A DNA stretch of 64,000 nt from positions 8,502,243-8,566,242 of the forward strand of contig NC_049907.1 of NCBI RefSeq assembly GCF_001411555.2. The letters run 5' to 3'. Every line of letters starts with the position of its first letter. Within the stretch, counting starts at the first letter, position 1. Positions 52,469 through 64,000 of this stretch are shown one piece after another. The DNA comes from Juglans regia. Lineage: Eukaryota; Streptophyta; Magnoliopsida; Fagales; Juglandaceae. A program made the translations under genes and the position numbers. The notes below the pieces were generated by a model. It made no database searches. It was not told the origin of the DNA and worked only from the letters and a program-made list of their open reading frames with translations.

Positions 52469-54077
52469 ATCCATGCAACCAAACAAACAAGGTGGTATAA
52501 GTTAAAACAAGAATAGTACTCTTCTCGATTCTAATCCATGTCATTCCCGATCACTTTTTTTATAAATTATATTTGATGACGTGACATATTTCAAGTGGAT
52601 GCCATTTAAGCGGCTAATATAAAGATTACTTAAAATATAATATATCGACATGTGTGATTGAGAATGATAATGTGCCTTTATAAATTATTGAGATTCTAAT
52701 TATTATTTCATGTTAGCTAACATTAATGGGAAATTAACCTTGAAAGATAATAAGCTTGGAATTGCATTAATGATGGATATATTTTGGCTCTTGAAGTTTT
52801 TTTTCCCGTGTATTTTTGGTACATATGGAAAATGATCAAGCCTGGTACACTTAATTTAAAAAAATAAATAAATACGAGATTTATGTAAAAAAAAATTAAC
52901 TTTTTAATAATATATGAATTACAAATTTTAAGACTATATATAATATTAGTTAGATGTCTATGTATGTGTATATGTGTGTGTATATATATATATATATATG
53001 TGTATATATATAGTTACTAAAATCTGTGGGTTTAAGCAGGGATTAATAGTATTGAAAATAATTTTAACTAAAAAAATAAAAATTAAGGAATTAACTTAAG
53101 AAGTGTCTGAATCAATCAAAGCTGGCAGCTAGCCGTCTCTCTTTTCAAGTACTTTCTAGATCAAAGACTTTATGCTAACTTGATAATACTGATCTCCCGA
53201 AAGTATACTATCCGTCCACGTCATGGCATAGTCAGTGGGCACTTAGTACAATATTATGACATGGCAAAAGCCAATGGTGGTTAAATGATGCCTACTCTTC
53301 ATCAAACTTATGTTATTAAGTCAGTTTCACATAATTAAAGTACATTAAATTCTTTTAAATTGATGTACTTGGCCACTAGCTAGCTTATATACTTGAAAAA
53401 TATTTAAACATACATGAATAAATACAATTAATATTGGGTATAAGTTTCTAAAACAAAGAATATTCTCTTCGTTGTTGAGACATTACAAGAAAATTATTTG
53501 TTTGCGATCATTTATTTCTAACGAAATGATTATTTTCAGTTAAAATTAATTTGTTTTCGTCGCAAACAAATGATCACAGATACCCATTTCTTTAATAAAA
53601 AATATTTCATTTCATCTTATAATTTGTTATATTTAGTCAAATTAATAGATGTGATCGCTCGGGATGATCGATAAGATCTCTGTTTTGACCAAAGTATATA
53701 TGGATGTCTACCTGTTGTTTTTATAAAGTAGTTTAGTCGAGATCAATTTAAGTTATTTAACTTAACTTTTAGAACAGAAAATAGTTTAACAATTAGAGCA
53801 GAAGTGTCATGTTATGGTGGAAAATTTCAATCAAAGATGTCACCATTTGAATATACGTACAACCAAGAAGCTAGCACGAGTGCTTTTTCATATTATAGTC
53901 GATCGATTGCTTGTCCACAAAGGATATATAATCGGGATCATTATAAGAAAACTGCTTATTTACTTGCTAGATACAAATAAACATTTTTATCATAAATAAT
54001 TCATTTGTTTCAAATACACAGGTTAAATTTTAAAATGTACAAATCCTTTTCCTTGCGAATTTTCTCATTATAAACTA
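51057..54077. other. HIPP 3' UTR and AT-rich intergenic DNA
   Basis: The HIPP 3' UTR probably runs to about 51340. A family-E-like MITE may lie at 51455-51640 (starts GAGAAATGATTCATCTACAG). (TA)n runs occur at 52432-52466 and 52980-53000. A decayed family-B copy is at about 52845-52955. No further gene was recognised. Confidence 0.4.
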
Positions 54078-54266
54078 GGGGACGTTTGGATTCGAAGATG
54101 AATTGAGATGATTTGAGATGAGTTGAGATAGATTGTGAATAGTAATGAGATGAGTTATGAATAGTAGTGAGATTTGTGAATTAAAGTTGCTGAATAGTAA
54201 TGAATAGTAGTGAGATGAGTTGAGATGAGTTGAGATGAGCTGAGATCTCCTTCGAATCCAAATACC
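54078..54266. mobile_element. Family-D MITE, 189 bp
   Basis: The ends GGGACGTTTGGATTCGAAG and, reverse-complemented, GGTATTTGGATTCGAAGG are a good inverted repeat. The interior is a run of GAGATGAGTTGAGAT and GTGAATAGTAATGA words. Confidence 0.75.
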
Positions 54267-54430
54267 TAACTTGAAGCCAAAATTAGAAGCAAACAGTAGC
54301 CGGCCGGGCTGGCATGCAGTGGACACTATTTTTAGGAGTAAAAATAAATGGGTGCATGCGTTTGGAGATCAACTCCAAGAATCAGGAAGTGCCTCCATTT
54401 AATTTTTGTTTGTAAACCTCAACAGGTTTT

Positions 54431-54614
54431 TAAGTGGTCTGTACGGCATACTAGGAAAGCTTGCAACTCCATAGCTCATGTTTTCAGTCATAACGCTCTA
54501 AGCATCAGTAATAGCATTGTCTCTATTGATGATATTCCCACTTGTATCCAGAATTTGATCCAAGTTCAATGATAATACAATACAGTTACTTATTTCAAAA
54601 AGAAAAAAAAAAAA
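54431..54614 (+). mobile_element. Severely 5'-truncated LINE
   Basis: The 10-mer AACAGGTTTT flanks it (54421-54430 and 54615-54624). It encodes the last part of a LINE RNase H domain (VRHTRKACNSIAHVFSHNAL, then DDIPTCIQNLI) and ends in a poly(A) run. Confidence 0.8.
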
Positions 54615-54904
54615 AACAGGTTTTCAATCTTTGAGACGGCATGAATATTGCATGAACAGTGACCCGTCCTTACCTACCCTCCGTGTCTATTGCCTGTGTA
54701 CTCCGCTCGGTGTATGTATCACGGTTCTAGCTTCCAACCAATGTCTCTAACAAGTCTCCACATTTGATTTCTTACAAGGTAAAAATATAATCATCAATAA
54801 ATGTTACTAAATAGTATTGAGAAGTGCTATAATTATAAAGATATTTCATAAAAATAAATTCACAGACTAACTATTTCTAAAACCTTCTACAAATTTCTAT
54901 TCTT

Positions 54905-57451
54905 CCCCATGGTGTCGATGCACTCTTCTCCTTCGATGGAAGAATATGCTAGTCCATTCTTTCTTCATCTAGGCAATAGTCTTGACATCGTTCTCGTCAC
55001 CCAGCCCCTCATTGGTGACAACAACCATACTTGGTCCTGATCTATGACCATGGTTTTGTCTGCTAAAAACAAACTAGGGTTTATTGATGGAACTATCGTC
55101 AAGCCTTCAAATTCGACCGATCCTCTGCTTGCTTCATGGATGCGCTGCAATAATATAGTAGTTTTTTGGATCCTCAACTCTATTTCATCTGAAATTTCTG
55201 CTAGCCTCATTTACATCAACACAGTCTATGAAATCTAGAACGATTCTCCCAAAAGAATGGTCCTCGTATTTTTCAGTTATAGAAGTTGATTTCTGTTATT
55301 TGTTAAGGACTACTCTCTGTTAGTGCCTATTTTACACGTTTAAAGGCTCTCTGGTATGAATTAGTTAACTATAAGTCGATTGCTCTTGTGGTGGTGATCA
55401 TACTCTCATTGCATATCTTCAACAGAAACATATTATTCAATTTCTTGTTAGCCTCAATGATTCATTCTCCTGTATTAGGGCTCCAATTCTTTTAATGGAT
55501 TCTTTACCTCCCCTTAAAGAGGTTTTTAGCCTTGTTTTACAAGAAGAGCAACAACGTGAGATCTTGATTCTCCCTATTTCATCATCTGAAAATCATGCTT
55601 TTACTGTCAAAGCCGATAATGATTGTCCTGCCAGATCCATGTTCAAGAAAGAACGTCCAATCTGTAAACATTGTGGAGCCACTGGTCATATTGTTGAGAA
55701 GTGCTTTAAGCTCCATGGGTTTCCACCGAGGTATAAATCCAAGCCAAGGCAATAGTCCATGGCAAATCAAGTAGTTTCTGACAATACTTGCTCGACTATC
55801 TTATTTCTCTGATTGAGTCTCAATATCAACAATTATTGGCTATGCTTCAACTATCGATCTCTATTTCTTCATCTGATGTTCCACAACACACAGTTAATGT
55901 AGTTGCATCTGGTATAATCTCATTTCCTCATAAATCGAATCACCATATTCCTTCAATCTTTTCCTCTAATACATTGAATATTTCTTATATTGACTCTCTT
56001 TCTTGGATTCTTGATTCAAGAGCCACATATCATATGGTCCCCACTACATCATATTTTTCTTTTTTCACTTCAGTTATAAACATACAATCAGACTCCCAAA
56101 TGGCCACTGAGTTTCTGTCACACACATCGGCACTATCCGGATCTCTGACACTCTAATTCTTAGATATATCCTTTGTGTTCTAGCCTTTTCCTTCAACTTA
56201 ATTTTTGTTAGCCAGTTAACTTCATCCCTAACTTGCTGTTTATTTTTTCTTTCTAACATTGTTTTCATCTAGGACCTGATTAACTGGAAGCGAATTGGAG
56301 TGGGTAGACAAAAAGGAGGACTCTATATACTGCAACAATCATGCTCTCTCCTCAATGATTCTCATGCCTCTAAACCTTTATCTGTATTTTCTTCAAATTT
56401 AACTGAACAATTGACTATTTGTTCGAATTCATCAAAATATACATTGTTTGAACTTTGGCATCATAGATTAGGTCATCCCTAAGTTTCAAAGATGGAATTT
56501 CTCAATAAACTAGTTCCTTGCATGTTAATTTCTTATTTACCATGTTCTGTTTGTCCTTTGGCCAAACAAAAGAAATTACCCTTTTCTAAGAATCCTCATT
56601 TTTCTAAATTTCCTTTTGATCTAATTCACTATGATGTTTGGGGGACATTCTCCACTCCCATTATTGAAGGCCACAAATATTTCTTAACTATTGTTGATGA
56701 TTGTACGTGGGCCATATGGGTATATATTTTAAGATGCAACTGAAGTTTCAGTTATTATTCCAAACTTCTTTAAATTAATAAAAACCCAATTCAATACCAA
56801 AATCAAGAAAATTCGTACTAATCATGGTACTAAATTTTCATTGTCCTCTTTTCTCAATTCCAAAGGCATCTTACGTCAGTTTAGTTGTATTGAAACTCAT
56901 CAACCGAATTTTGTTGTAGAGTGCAAACACCAACATATTCTAAATACAGCTAGAGCTCTAATGCTTCAATCTCATTTGCGTCTTTCTTTTTGGAGTGATG
57001 CTATCTTGATGGCCACTCATATCATAAATAGATTATCAACACCTATATTGGATCATAAATCTCCTTCTGAGTTGCTTTTCCATTCCCCTCCCAGTTATGA
57101 TCACCTTAGAATTTTTGGGTGTCTTTGTTTTGCCTTCTTTTTAACCAGATCTCGGTCCAAATTTGACTCTAGAGCACGATAATGTGTCTTTCCTAGTTAC
57201 CCCTTTGGTATAAAGGTTTACAAGCTCCTAGACCTTGCTACAAAAAAAACTTTTATTTCTAGAGAAGTTATTTTTCATGAGCATTTCTTTTCTTATAAAG
57301 TTTCTATTTCCCTATCCTTTGTTTCTCCTTCTAAATCTACTTCAATGCAATTACCTATTATTCCACTACCATTCCCAAGTCAATCATCAACATCTGAATT
57401 TTTGACTCTGCCTTCAACAGTCACCTTACCCTCTCACTCTATAAATGGAGA
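54905..57451 (+). mobile_element. Ty1/copia retrotransposon fragment (gag, protease, integrase)
   Basis: In order: gag with FLHLGNSLDIVLVTQPL and SAKNKLGFIDGTIVKP; a CCHC knuckle CKHCGATGHIVEKC (about 55666); a protease-like WILDSRATYHM (about 56005, where the usual DSGA has become DSRA); a pre-integrase FELWHHRLGHP (56450); and an integrase core (FDLIHYDVWGTFSTPI, VDDCTWAIWVYIL, HIINRLSTPILDHKSPSELL). Frames are broken by stops. RT/RNase H and both LTRs are missing because a LINE at 57452 cuts it off and nothing resumes beyond. Confidence 0.85.
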
Positions 57452-59480
57452 TTTTTTTTTTAATTTTTATTTTTTATAGAAGAGCCAAGGTTCACTAGTC
57501 CATAAGTGACTCTGTCTTAAATTTTATTAATAAACCCTCACTTATAGCGGAGGAAAACTAAAGTTACAGACCGACACCTGGGATTACAAGATAAGCGAGA
57601 AAGTACCTAAATCAGGTGTCAAAAGTACTGGAAGCCTCTAACCAAGAGAAAAAAAACATCAAGACAAGACGTACTAAAATCCTACAGAGAAAACCATTAT
57701 TGTAAAAGAAACCACAAACAACGTTAAGTCAAAAACATAAAATCATAAAAACTTACCAATCCAACCTGAGGATAAAACGCCACATGAAAATGACGCTAAC
57801 AGCAACGCAAAGATGGCAAACCCAGTATGTCCAAACAGATTAATCCTCGAAGTAAGCTAGGCACATTCCTGAGAAATCTCCATTCAGAGTTAAGACCAGT
57901 CGCACCACTCCGAGCCAACCAATCATCAACTTTATTTCCCTCCCTATAAACATGTCTAACTATGCACGCTATAGAATCCATAAGGGCTAGAGTATCTTTC
58001 CAAAAATCTTCTAAGTACCACACTCCACACCTCCGCCCATTCCACCACGAGATCACCACTTGAGAATCTAATTCAATTTCTACAAAATTAATTCCCAGAT
58101 CCTTACAGGCTTTGAAACCCTGCAAAATAGCTAACAATTTAGCTCTATTATTTGAACCAAATCCAATAGAAGAATTAAAGGCGTGAACCATATGACCTCG
58201 ATCATTTCTAATAATACCACCCACCTTTGAAAAACCTGGGTTACCAAAACTACTATCATTTGTATTCAACTTAAACCACCCTTGAGCTGGCTTTTGCCAA
58301 GCAACTAGCTTTAAATACTTCCTATCGGGAACCAACACCGGAATATTCAATATCTGTAAAATCTGTGAGTCATGTCTAGAATATTTACTAACCTTTTTCA
58401 TATCTTGACTTACTAATTCTATCCATCTTCTAATAGACCGAATATTTCCCTCCATGTGTGCAGTACATCTTCTACGCCAAAGGTACCAAGTAATAATAGA
58501 AGGTAGAAGCCCCACTATGAGCCCCACTTGAGAGTCTGAGGCCGCACATCAAAACCAAATTGTTACTGTCTCCCTCCAAGTAAGACCAAAAGGAAAACCA
58601 AAAGTAGCTCCAAAATAATGCCATATTGTTGTTGCAAACTCACATTCGAAAAGTAAGTGGTTTTGGTCTTCATACTTACCATTGTCACAACAATCACAAC
58701 GAGAAACTATCACAACAATCACAACGAGAAACTATCGGGATCACAATACGTCAAAGACGATCATCTACGCTCAAAGCCATGTTCCATGCTTTCCACATCA
58801 AAACCGAAATTTTAAGTGGGAGCAAATTATGCCACATCCAAGGATGCCACTCCATACTAGAACCTTGTATTCGAATGCAATCCCAAGCAGATTTAGTAGA
58901 AAAACTCCCACTCTCATGCTTCATCCAGATCAATACATCAAATCCTCCCTTATAGTCGGCCAAAGCCTCAATAATTTCCTCCACCTTATACTGTCTTACT
59001 AACATACTCAACAACTCCACATCCTAACTATTTGACAATTTGCACTCTTTAACTTTAAGCATCGGATTACCCACTATCTGGAACTCATCAATTAACGGAC
59101 CCCCCATCTCTCCATTTATTGTACCAAAATAAAATGTTCTCATCTCTAACTCTCCACTCTGCATTATTAAGGACACTAGGAATACTTTTAATAATCATTT
59201 TCCAAAACCTCGTTCATTTTTTCATGTCAATGAGATACCAAGGTGAAGAACCCACATATTTTTTCCTTAAAGAACCTAGCTCACAGGGACTCTCCTGGAA
59301 TTAAATTCCATGGAAACTGCATATGCAATGCTTTTTGCATATCCTTCAAATTGCGCAAACCCATTACACCCTCCTATATTAGCTTACAAATACTATCCCA
59401 TGCCACCCACTTTTTTAAGTAAACTCTGTTCATATAAACTATTCTGTTGGCATTCTCAGCTTTAAAACTTGTTCAATTTC
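57452..59480 (-). mobile_element. 5'-truncated LINE (zf-RVT and intact-looking RNase H)
   Basis: The T-run from 57452 is the reversed tail. On the minus strand an open RNase H region (58527-57796, 243 codons) has FKLNTNDSSFG, VEIELDSQVVISWWNGRR and VYREGNKVDDWLARSG. Upstream, GSFSTKSAWDCIRIQGSS and PLKISVLMWKAWNMALSVDD (58900-58755) are zf-RVT. The long open frame suggests a fairly recent insertion into the copia fragment. The 5' boundary is approximate. Confidence 0.8.
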
Positions 59481-59924
59481 AATTGTAATAAAGTTAGGAA
59501 GAGTTTATGATAAAAGAAAAAAAAAAGAAAATTAGGAAGAGTTTAACTGAAAATTAGACAAACTAAAAATGCAAAAATATGGAGTTCGCTAGAAACACGC
59601 AAGACCCACATATTTGAGGGAATTCTCTAGATGTCACACCCAGTCAATCACGTTATACATATATTTTGCATGAAAGAACTCGTGCTAGATTCTTGCTCTT
59701 GCAAAAATTGTTGTATTGATTTTGTGAGGAGGAATAGAAAAATGCTACTTGCAAGTGCATGGTGTAAACAGCTTGCAATCGGCGTAGCCATGCCAGTGTT
59801 TTTATTTTTCCTTCTCTCTTAATTTCGTTCTATCTCTCTTAGGGGAGTGAAGGCGAACTCAAGGTCTCACTCCTCAGTCTCCTCTAACCTTTCCTCCCGC
59901 CCCCTCTTCTCCTTCTCGATCAAA
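59481..59924. other. Unassigned DNA upstream of the CP31-like pseudogene
   Basis: A repeated aaattaggaagagttta block (about 59490 and 59530) flanks an A-run. From about 59840 the CT-rich sequence (cctcccgccccctcttctcc) looks like the former 5' UTR of the pseudogene. Confidence 0.35.
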
Positions 59925-60550
59925 ATGGCTTCTATAGTTACGTCAGTCTTCAAGGCCTTGTCAACGGTCGACTCATCTTGCGTAACCACCTTTCCCTGGC
60001 TCTTTACCACTACCACAAAGGACCCATATCGGATTCTCTCTGTACCCTCCAAACCTATCAAGCTCAACCTCTCGTGCTCTCACTCTTCACTCTTTTCCCC
60101 ACGTCTCTCCCTCAAAAACAAGACTCAATCTTCCTCCATAGCTACATTTGTAGCTCAGACCTTAAACAAGACCCAATCTTCCTCTGTAGTAGACTGGGCT
60201 CAACAAGATGAAGAAAGCAACACCATCACCATTGACACCGAGGACTGTGTTTTGGGTTAGGAAGCTGAGGGAGAGGATTTGGTCATTGAGGGCGTTGAAG
60301 CGAAGGTAGAGACTAGTGATGATGGGGTTTTTAAGGAGACAGAAGAATAGGAAGACCGAACCTCCAGAAGAAGCAAAACTTTTCGTTGGAAATTTGCCTT
60401 ATAATGTTGATAGTCAGAAATTGGCTATTCTTTTTGAGCAGGCTGGGATGGTGGAGATTGCTGAAGTTATTTACAATAGGGAGACTGATCAGAGTCGTGG
60501 GTTCGGGTTTGTGACGTTGAGCACTGTTGAAGAAGCTGAAAAGAGAGAGG
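59925..60550 (+). pseudogene. Truncated pseudogene of a chloroplast 31-kDa-type ribonucleoprotein
   Basis: From ATG 59925 it encodes a Ser/Thr-rich plastid-transit-like region (MASIVTSVFKALSTVDSS...), an acidic region, and the first RRM up to RNP1: [20 protein letters not shown] (RNP2), [17 protein letters not shown] (RNP1). An in-frame TAG stops it at 60258-60260, another stop and a +1 frameshift follow near 60345, and the RRM breaks off after VEEAEKRE at about 60550, where T-rich DNA begins. The second RRM is absent. CP31-type proteins bind and stabilise chloroplast RNAs; this copy cannot work. Confidence 0.85.
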
Positions 60551-61156
60551 TCTTATTTTTCTTTTTTTACTTATTTTTTTTACTTTTTATTTTATTTTTT
60601 ATTCCACGTAAGACCACGCTTACCTGTCGGTTGCACGTCCCGCTTGTACCCAACAGAACTGGGAGGAATATTATATATAGTGGTGGAGTGCGTAGTGTAA
60701 ATATTTTGAAAAATAATAAGGTTTATTATTAAAAAATTAATTTTTATATAGATTTTGTATTAAAAAAATTATGTGACACTTACACAATTCAATAAATATT
60801 ATCTCTCTTTTATGAGATAGTTCCTAAATCGTTAGTCGTTCTAGAGCGAGTACGCACCATGGAATATTTTGCGAGACCAAAACTAATTAAATCTTTGGCT
60901 CGAGCGAATGTGTCTAGGTTGAAGACCTAAGAGGGTTTTGATCAAAGCCTAAAAGCACTATAATTTAATGATTATGCACAAATTTTCATAATCTTTATAT
61001 GCTTAAAGCGAGAAAACCTTAGTAATTCATGTGATGATTGTACTGTCCTTCCAACACAAAAGTTTATCTTTTTATTCATAAGTCACCATTCTTATCATGT
61101 TATTTTAACTTTTCTTTGATTGGGCTTTTGCTTTAGTTCCATATAATTATATATTA
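60551..61156. other. Intergenic DNA with a decayed family-B MITE
   Basis: T-rich run after the pseudogene. At about 60680-60815 a weak family-B copy (GGTTTATTATTAAAAAATTA, ACTTACACAATTCAATAAAT). No gene. Confidence 0.4.
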
Positions 61157-61329
61157 GAGAAATGATATTTGTAGTCGTGAGTGTACAAATATTGTATAGT
61201 TATTTTGAAAAAAATGAATAAATATAAAATCTACATGAAAAGAAATTAATTTTTTAATAGTAGACTCTACTCTTTTTCAAAACGACTGTACGACGTTTAT
61301 ACATTCCACGACTATATATAATATTACTC
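61157..61329. mobile_element. Family-B MITE, 173 bp, perfect 9-bp duplication
   Basis: TATATATTA flanks it (61148-61156 and 61330-61338). The ends are GAGAAATGATATTTGTAGTC and, reverse-complemented, GAGTAATATTATATATAGTC. It has the same length as the copy at 40320. Confidence 0.85.
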
Positions 61330-62661
61330 TATATATTAACAGACGTGTTTGTTCGAGAATCATTATTATATATGAGCGTCTAAAGAACGCTGCTACGTCT
61401 ACCAAGTATTTTTATTTTATTTTATCGATAGTGCATTTTGTACTTTGCTTTTTTATTTGCTTTTTACCAAATAATTTTTAATTTTTTTTAAATATTTTTA
61501 AAAAATTCTTATGACTAGCTCATTAAAAAATATATTCTTAATCATTTTTCATATCTATAGTGGTTTTAATTGAATTATTTTTTAATAGAAAGCACTATAT
61601 AGCTAATTAGGTCGATTCAGGACAAAAAAATAGCACTTGAATTCTCCACAACCTCAAAAACCAGTCGAAGCCTGCACAGCCCTGTGACCTAATTGCTTTT
61701 TCTGCTATATCTATATGAACGTAATCGATTGAATCCAGACTAATATTACATATAATCGTATAAAATATAAGTATTATATAGTTATTTTGAAAAAGATTAT
61801 AAAATAAATGACATCGCCTTCAAAGCTTATGTAACGGATCACCATCACATTAATGACTGCAATTCCCGATAGAAGTTAAAACATGTCAATTTCTGTCGAG
61901 CAAAGAGACAGGAGATTTTGATTGCCATTCTATGCATGCCAACAACAGAAGGATATATAGGTCTTTAAACAACAAACAAAGGTCGGTTTGTTTGCTGAGA
62001 AAAATTGGAGGAAATGATATCCGGTGGGTCAGGTATGATCTGTCATTCCTTGGCTTAGCTTGATTTTAGCGCAGTACTGTATATACGTGCATGCACGCAC
62101 ATATATAGAACCATCTCATAAAGAAACAACCATCCATGCATCACGCCAAGTATCGCCAACTGCATGCATGCATCACGCAGCTGTATACTCGCCTAGCTCC
62201 CACATCAATTTGGTGACCACTTTGATAATGATATATATGGCATTTTTCTCGCACATGACATTCGAAAATAAGTAATGCAACTATTCACTCTAATTTATAC
62301 CAATCATTTTAATCTTTTGACATGTTAAGTGGGTTATTAAAAAAATTAAATTTCTTTTAAAAATATATATTAAAAATAAAATGTCACCCAAAAATATAAA
62401 AAAATAAAGACTAAAATTATAGATTTTCTCTACTGTTTTATGCTTGTATTTATAATTTTCTTAATAAATAATGTGGCATCACATAATTGTGGCGTCACAT
62501 CATGGAGTAAAGTCATAAATGATATAAATTATTGGACATATATAGTAGCATTACTTAAAAGAAAATTGGGGACTTAACATGAGATGAATAATAATACCGC
62601 TACAACTTATTAACAACCCGTTTCATAATCAACTAATATAAACATGCCACTTCATTAAATA
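61330..62661. other. AT-rich intergenic DNA
   Basis: A short truncated family-B piece at about 61738-61805 (AATATTACATATAATCGTAT). Palindromic tgcatgcatgcatca at about 62161-62175. No gene recognised. Confidence 0.4.
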
Positions 62662-63432
62662 TTTTTTTTTTTTAAATCAACAGAAATACATTTCATTTAT
62701 TAAACAGTAGTACAAGGTTTATCAGACATTACAACAACCATACACTCGGGAAGGCCCTCTTCTAACAACACTCTTTCACTCCTAGATCTTATAGCTACTT
62801 TTGCAACTTCATTAGCTGCCTTATTACAGCATCTGAATACAGAAGACAATTGCCATAACGGAAACAAACTAAAAACCTGTTTTAAATCCTTAGTAACTTG
62901 CCCCAACCAAGAGTTATCTTCTGCACTTGACTTGACAGCATCTACAACAGCTTTTGCATCCCCTTCGAATTCTACCATATTGAATCCCAGCTCTTGACAA
63001 AGTTCCATAGCTCTCAAGAGAGCAACACATTCAGCCATGAAAGCTGAGACTATATTATCCCTTGGGGCCACCAAAGTAGCCAGCAGGTCACCATTGCTGT
63101 CTCTGATAACAACTCCCATGCCCATCATTTCCTCCTTCTTATCAAAAGTTGCATCAAAGTTAGCTTTCAGGAGAGGCCATGTTGGTGGTTTCCATTTCAT
63201 AACCTCGGTCACTATCTGGTTTCTCTCATTAGTACCTGGGGTCTTACAAAGCACCTTTCTAAAGAGACTCAAGTCAGCCTTTGCTAGTTCTAGGATCGTG
63301 GTGGGGCTTATAAACTGGTTTTCAAAAACCATTGCATTTCTTCTGTTCCAGAGCTGGTGGAAAGTGACTGCAATAAACTCTAACTCCTCCTTATCCAGTC
63401 TCGACCATAAGGCAGACCATAAGGATTGAAGA
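62662..63432 (-). mobile_element. 5'-truncated LINE with open RNase H domain
   Basis: The T-run 62662-62673 is the reversed tail. The minus strand is open for 250 codons (63452-62700) and encodes SLWSALWSRLDKEELEFIAV, FHQLWNRRNAMVFEN, LLKANFDATFDKKEE, GMGVVIRDSNGDLLATLV, VEFEGDAKAVVDAV and NKAANEVAKVA, a complete RNase H domain in LINE order. The lack of stops suggests a young insertion. A target duplication was not found. Confidence 0.8.
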
Positions 63433-64000
63433 AAAATGCTAGAGGCAGGCATGCCTCGGGCCTCCGCGCAGACGACTTCCTACGTGGACTCAAGATGCAC
63501 CGTTTTGAAGTAAATAAAACGGTGCGTTTTGGGGCCACTTATATGCATGCCTTCGACCCCAAAACACACCGTTTTACACTTTTTCTTATTTCTGGTTTTT
63601 GGTTCTCCTTCCCCAGAGAACTCTGTTCTCCTTCGTTTCTCCCCGGATTGAAGCCATCGCAGGTTCGTTTCTCTTCCTCTCTCTTGGTTTCTCTTGGTTT
63701 CTTGATCTTTCTTCTCATTTCTCCTTCTTTCTTCTCATTTCTCCTTCTTTGTTTCTCTTTGTTTCCAGAACTGGCCGTTTCTTCCACAGACGGCAGATGG
63801 AACTTAAATGCTTACTCACGGCGGAGACTCACGACAGATGGTCACGCACGACAGATCCCCTTCCACAGACGGCAGATGGAACGCAAATATTGGTGAGATT
63901 TGAAAAAAAAACTCAAAACTGAGAACTGAGAAAGCAAACGAAGGAGCGGGAGAAACTGAGAACTGAGAACTGAGAAATATTTCTGGGGAAAAAAATTCGG
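63433..64000. other. Unidentified sequence, possibly the end of a Mutator-like element
   Basis: It starts AAAAATGCTAGAGGCAGGCA, similar in form to the MITE ends in this window. It then has a small palindrome ACCGTTTTGAAGTAAATAAAACGGT-like (stem caccgtttt/aaaacggtg, about 63498-63524). CT-rich leader-like repeats follow (ttctcatttctccttcttt, twice), then a repeated cttccacagacggcagatgg (about 63783 and 63860) and a tandem gagaactga run to the edge. It could be the left end of a Pack-MULE or LINE leader. No protein recognised. Confidence 0.3.

Noticed and set aside
58626..59002. Plus-strand ORFs of 106-109 codons
   Set aside because: They lie opposite LINE zf-RVT coding sequence.
62060..62275. 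A 71-codon plus-strand ORF with repeated tgcatgcatg
   Set aside because: Low-complexity AT-rich intergenic DNA, no family match, no gene context.
63426..63922. Overlapping plus-strand ORFs of 107-156 codons
   Set aside because: Composed of CT-rich repeats that give Phe/Ser/Leu runs in any frame; no recognisable domain.

Overview
This window is nuclear DNA from a woody eudicot. The evidence is intron-containing plant genes with GT-AG splice sites, AT-rich intergenic DNA, and many plant LINEs, LTR elements and MITEs. The protein sequences and the abundant GAGATGAG-type MITE suggest Fagales, perhaps Juglandaceae (walnut/hickory); that assignment is inference.

Four host genes are recognisable. 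On the minus strand are the first 53 codons of a REVEILLE (RVE3/6/8-type) clock MYB-like factor (1-159), the complete seven-exon ANGUSTIFOLIA (AN) gene (9963-27879, 643 aa), and a two-exon gene of the Arabidopsis At1g01500 family (30346-32372, 309 aa). On the plus strand is a three-exon isoprenylated heavy-metal-associated protein gene (HIPP; 48347-51056, 177 aa). From memory of the Arabidopsis map, these correspond to the consecutive loci At1g01520, At1g01510, At1g01500 and At1g01490, so this is a conserved four-gene block greatly expanded by transposons.

Layout. 1-430: RVE 5' end and promoter. About 1300-7606: a nearly full-length decayed LINE carrying a hAT-like MITE. 8356-9200: MITEs. 9963-27879: AN, whose last exon (75 bp) is separated from the rest by an intron of about 14.3 kb. 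That intron holds at least five LINE insertions, a rearranged array of compact LTR elements, a SINE, two MITEs and a tail-only LINE scar. 30346-32372: the At1g01500-like gene. 33036-48000: intergenic DNA with MITEs, a LINE fragment, a 78-bp minisatellite and a GC-rich unidentified stretch. 48347-51056: HIPP, with three MITEs in its second intron. 54078-59480: a MITE, a LINE tail, a broken copia element and a LINE that cuts it off. 59925-60550: a truncated pseudogene of a chloroplast 31-kDa ribonucleoprotein. 62662-63432: a LINE 3' end. 63433-64000: an unidentified, possibly MULE-like sequence leaving the window.

The host genes do not form a pathway. They are a circadian regulator, a CtBP-like cell-shape regulator, a putative membrane protein of unknown function and a metal-domain protein. 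What links them is position. The most informative parts are the giant terminal intron of AN and its insertion history, which can be read from target-site duplications and from empty sites elsewhere in the window.
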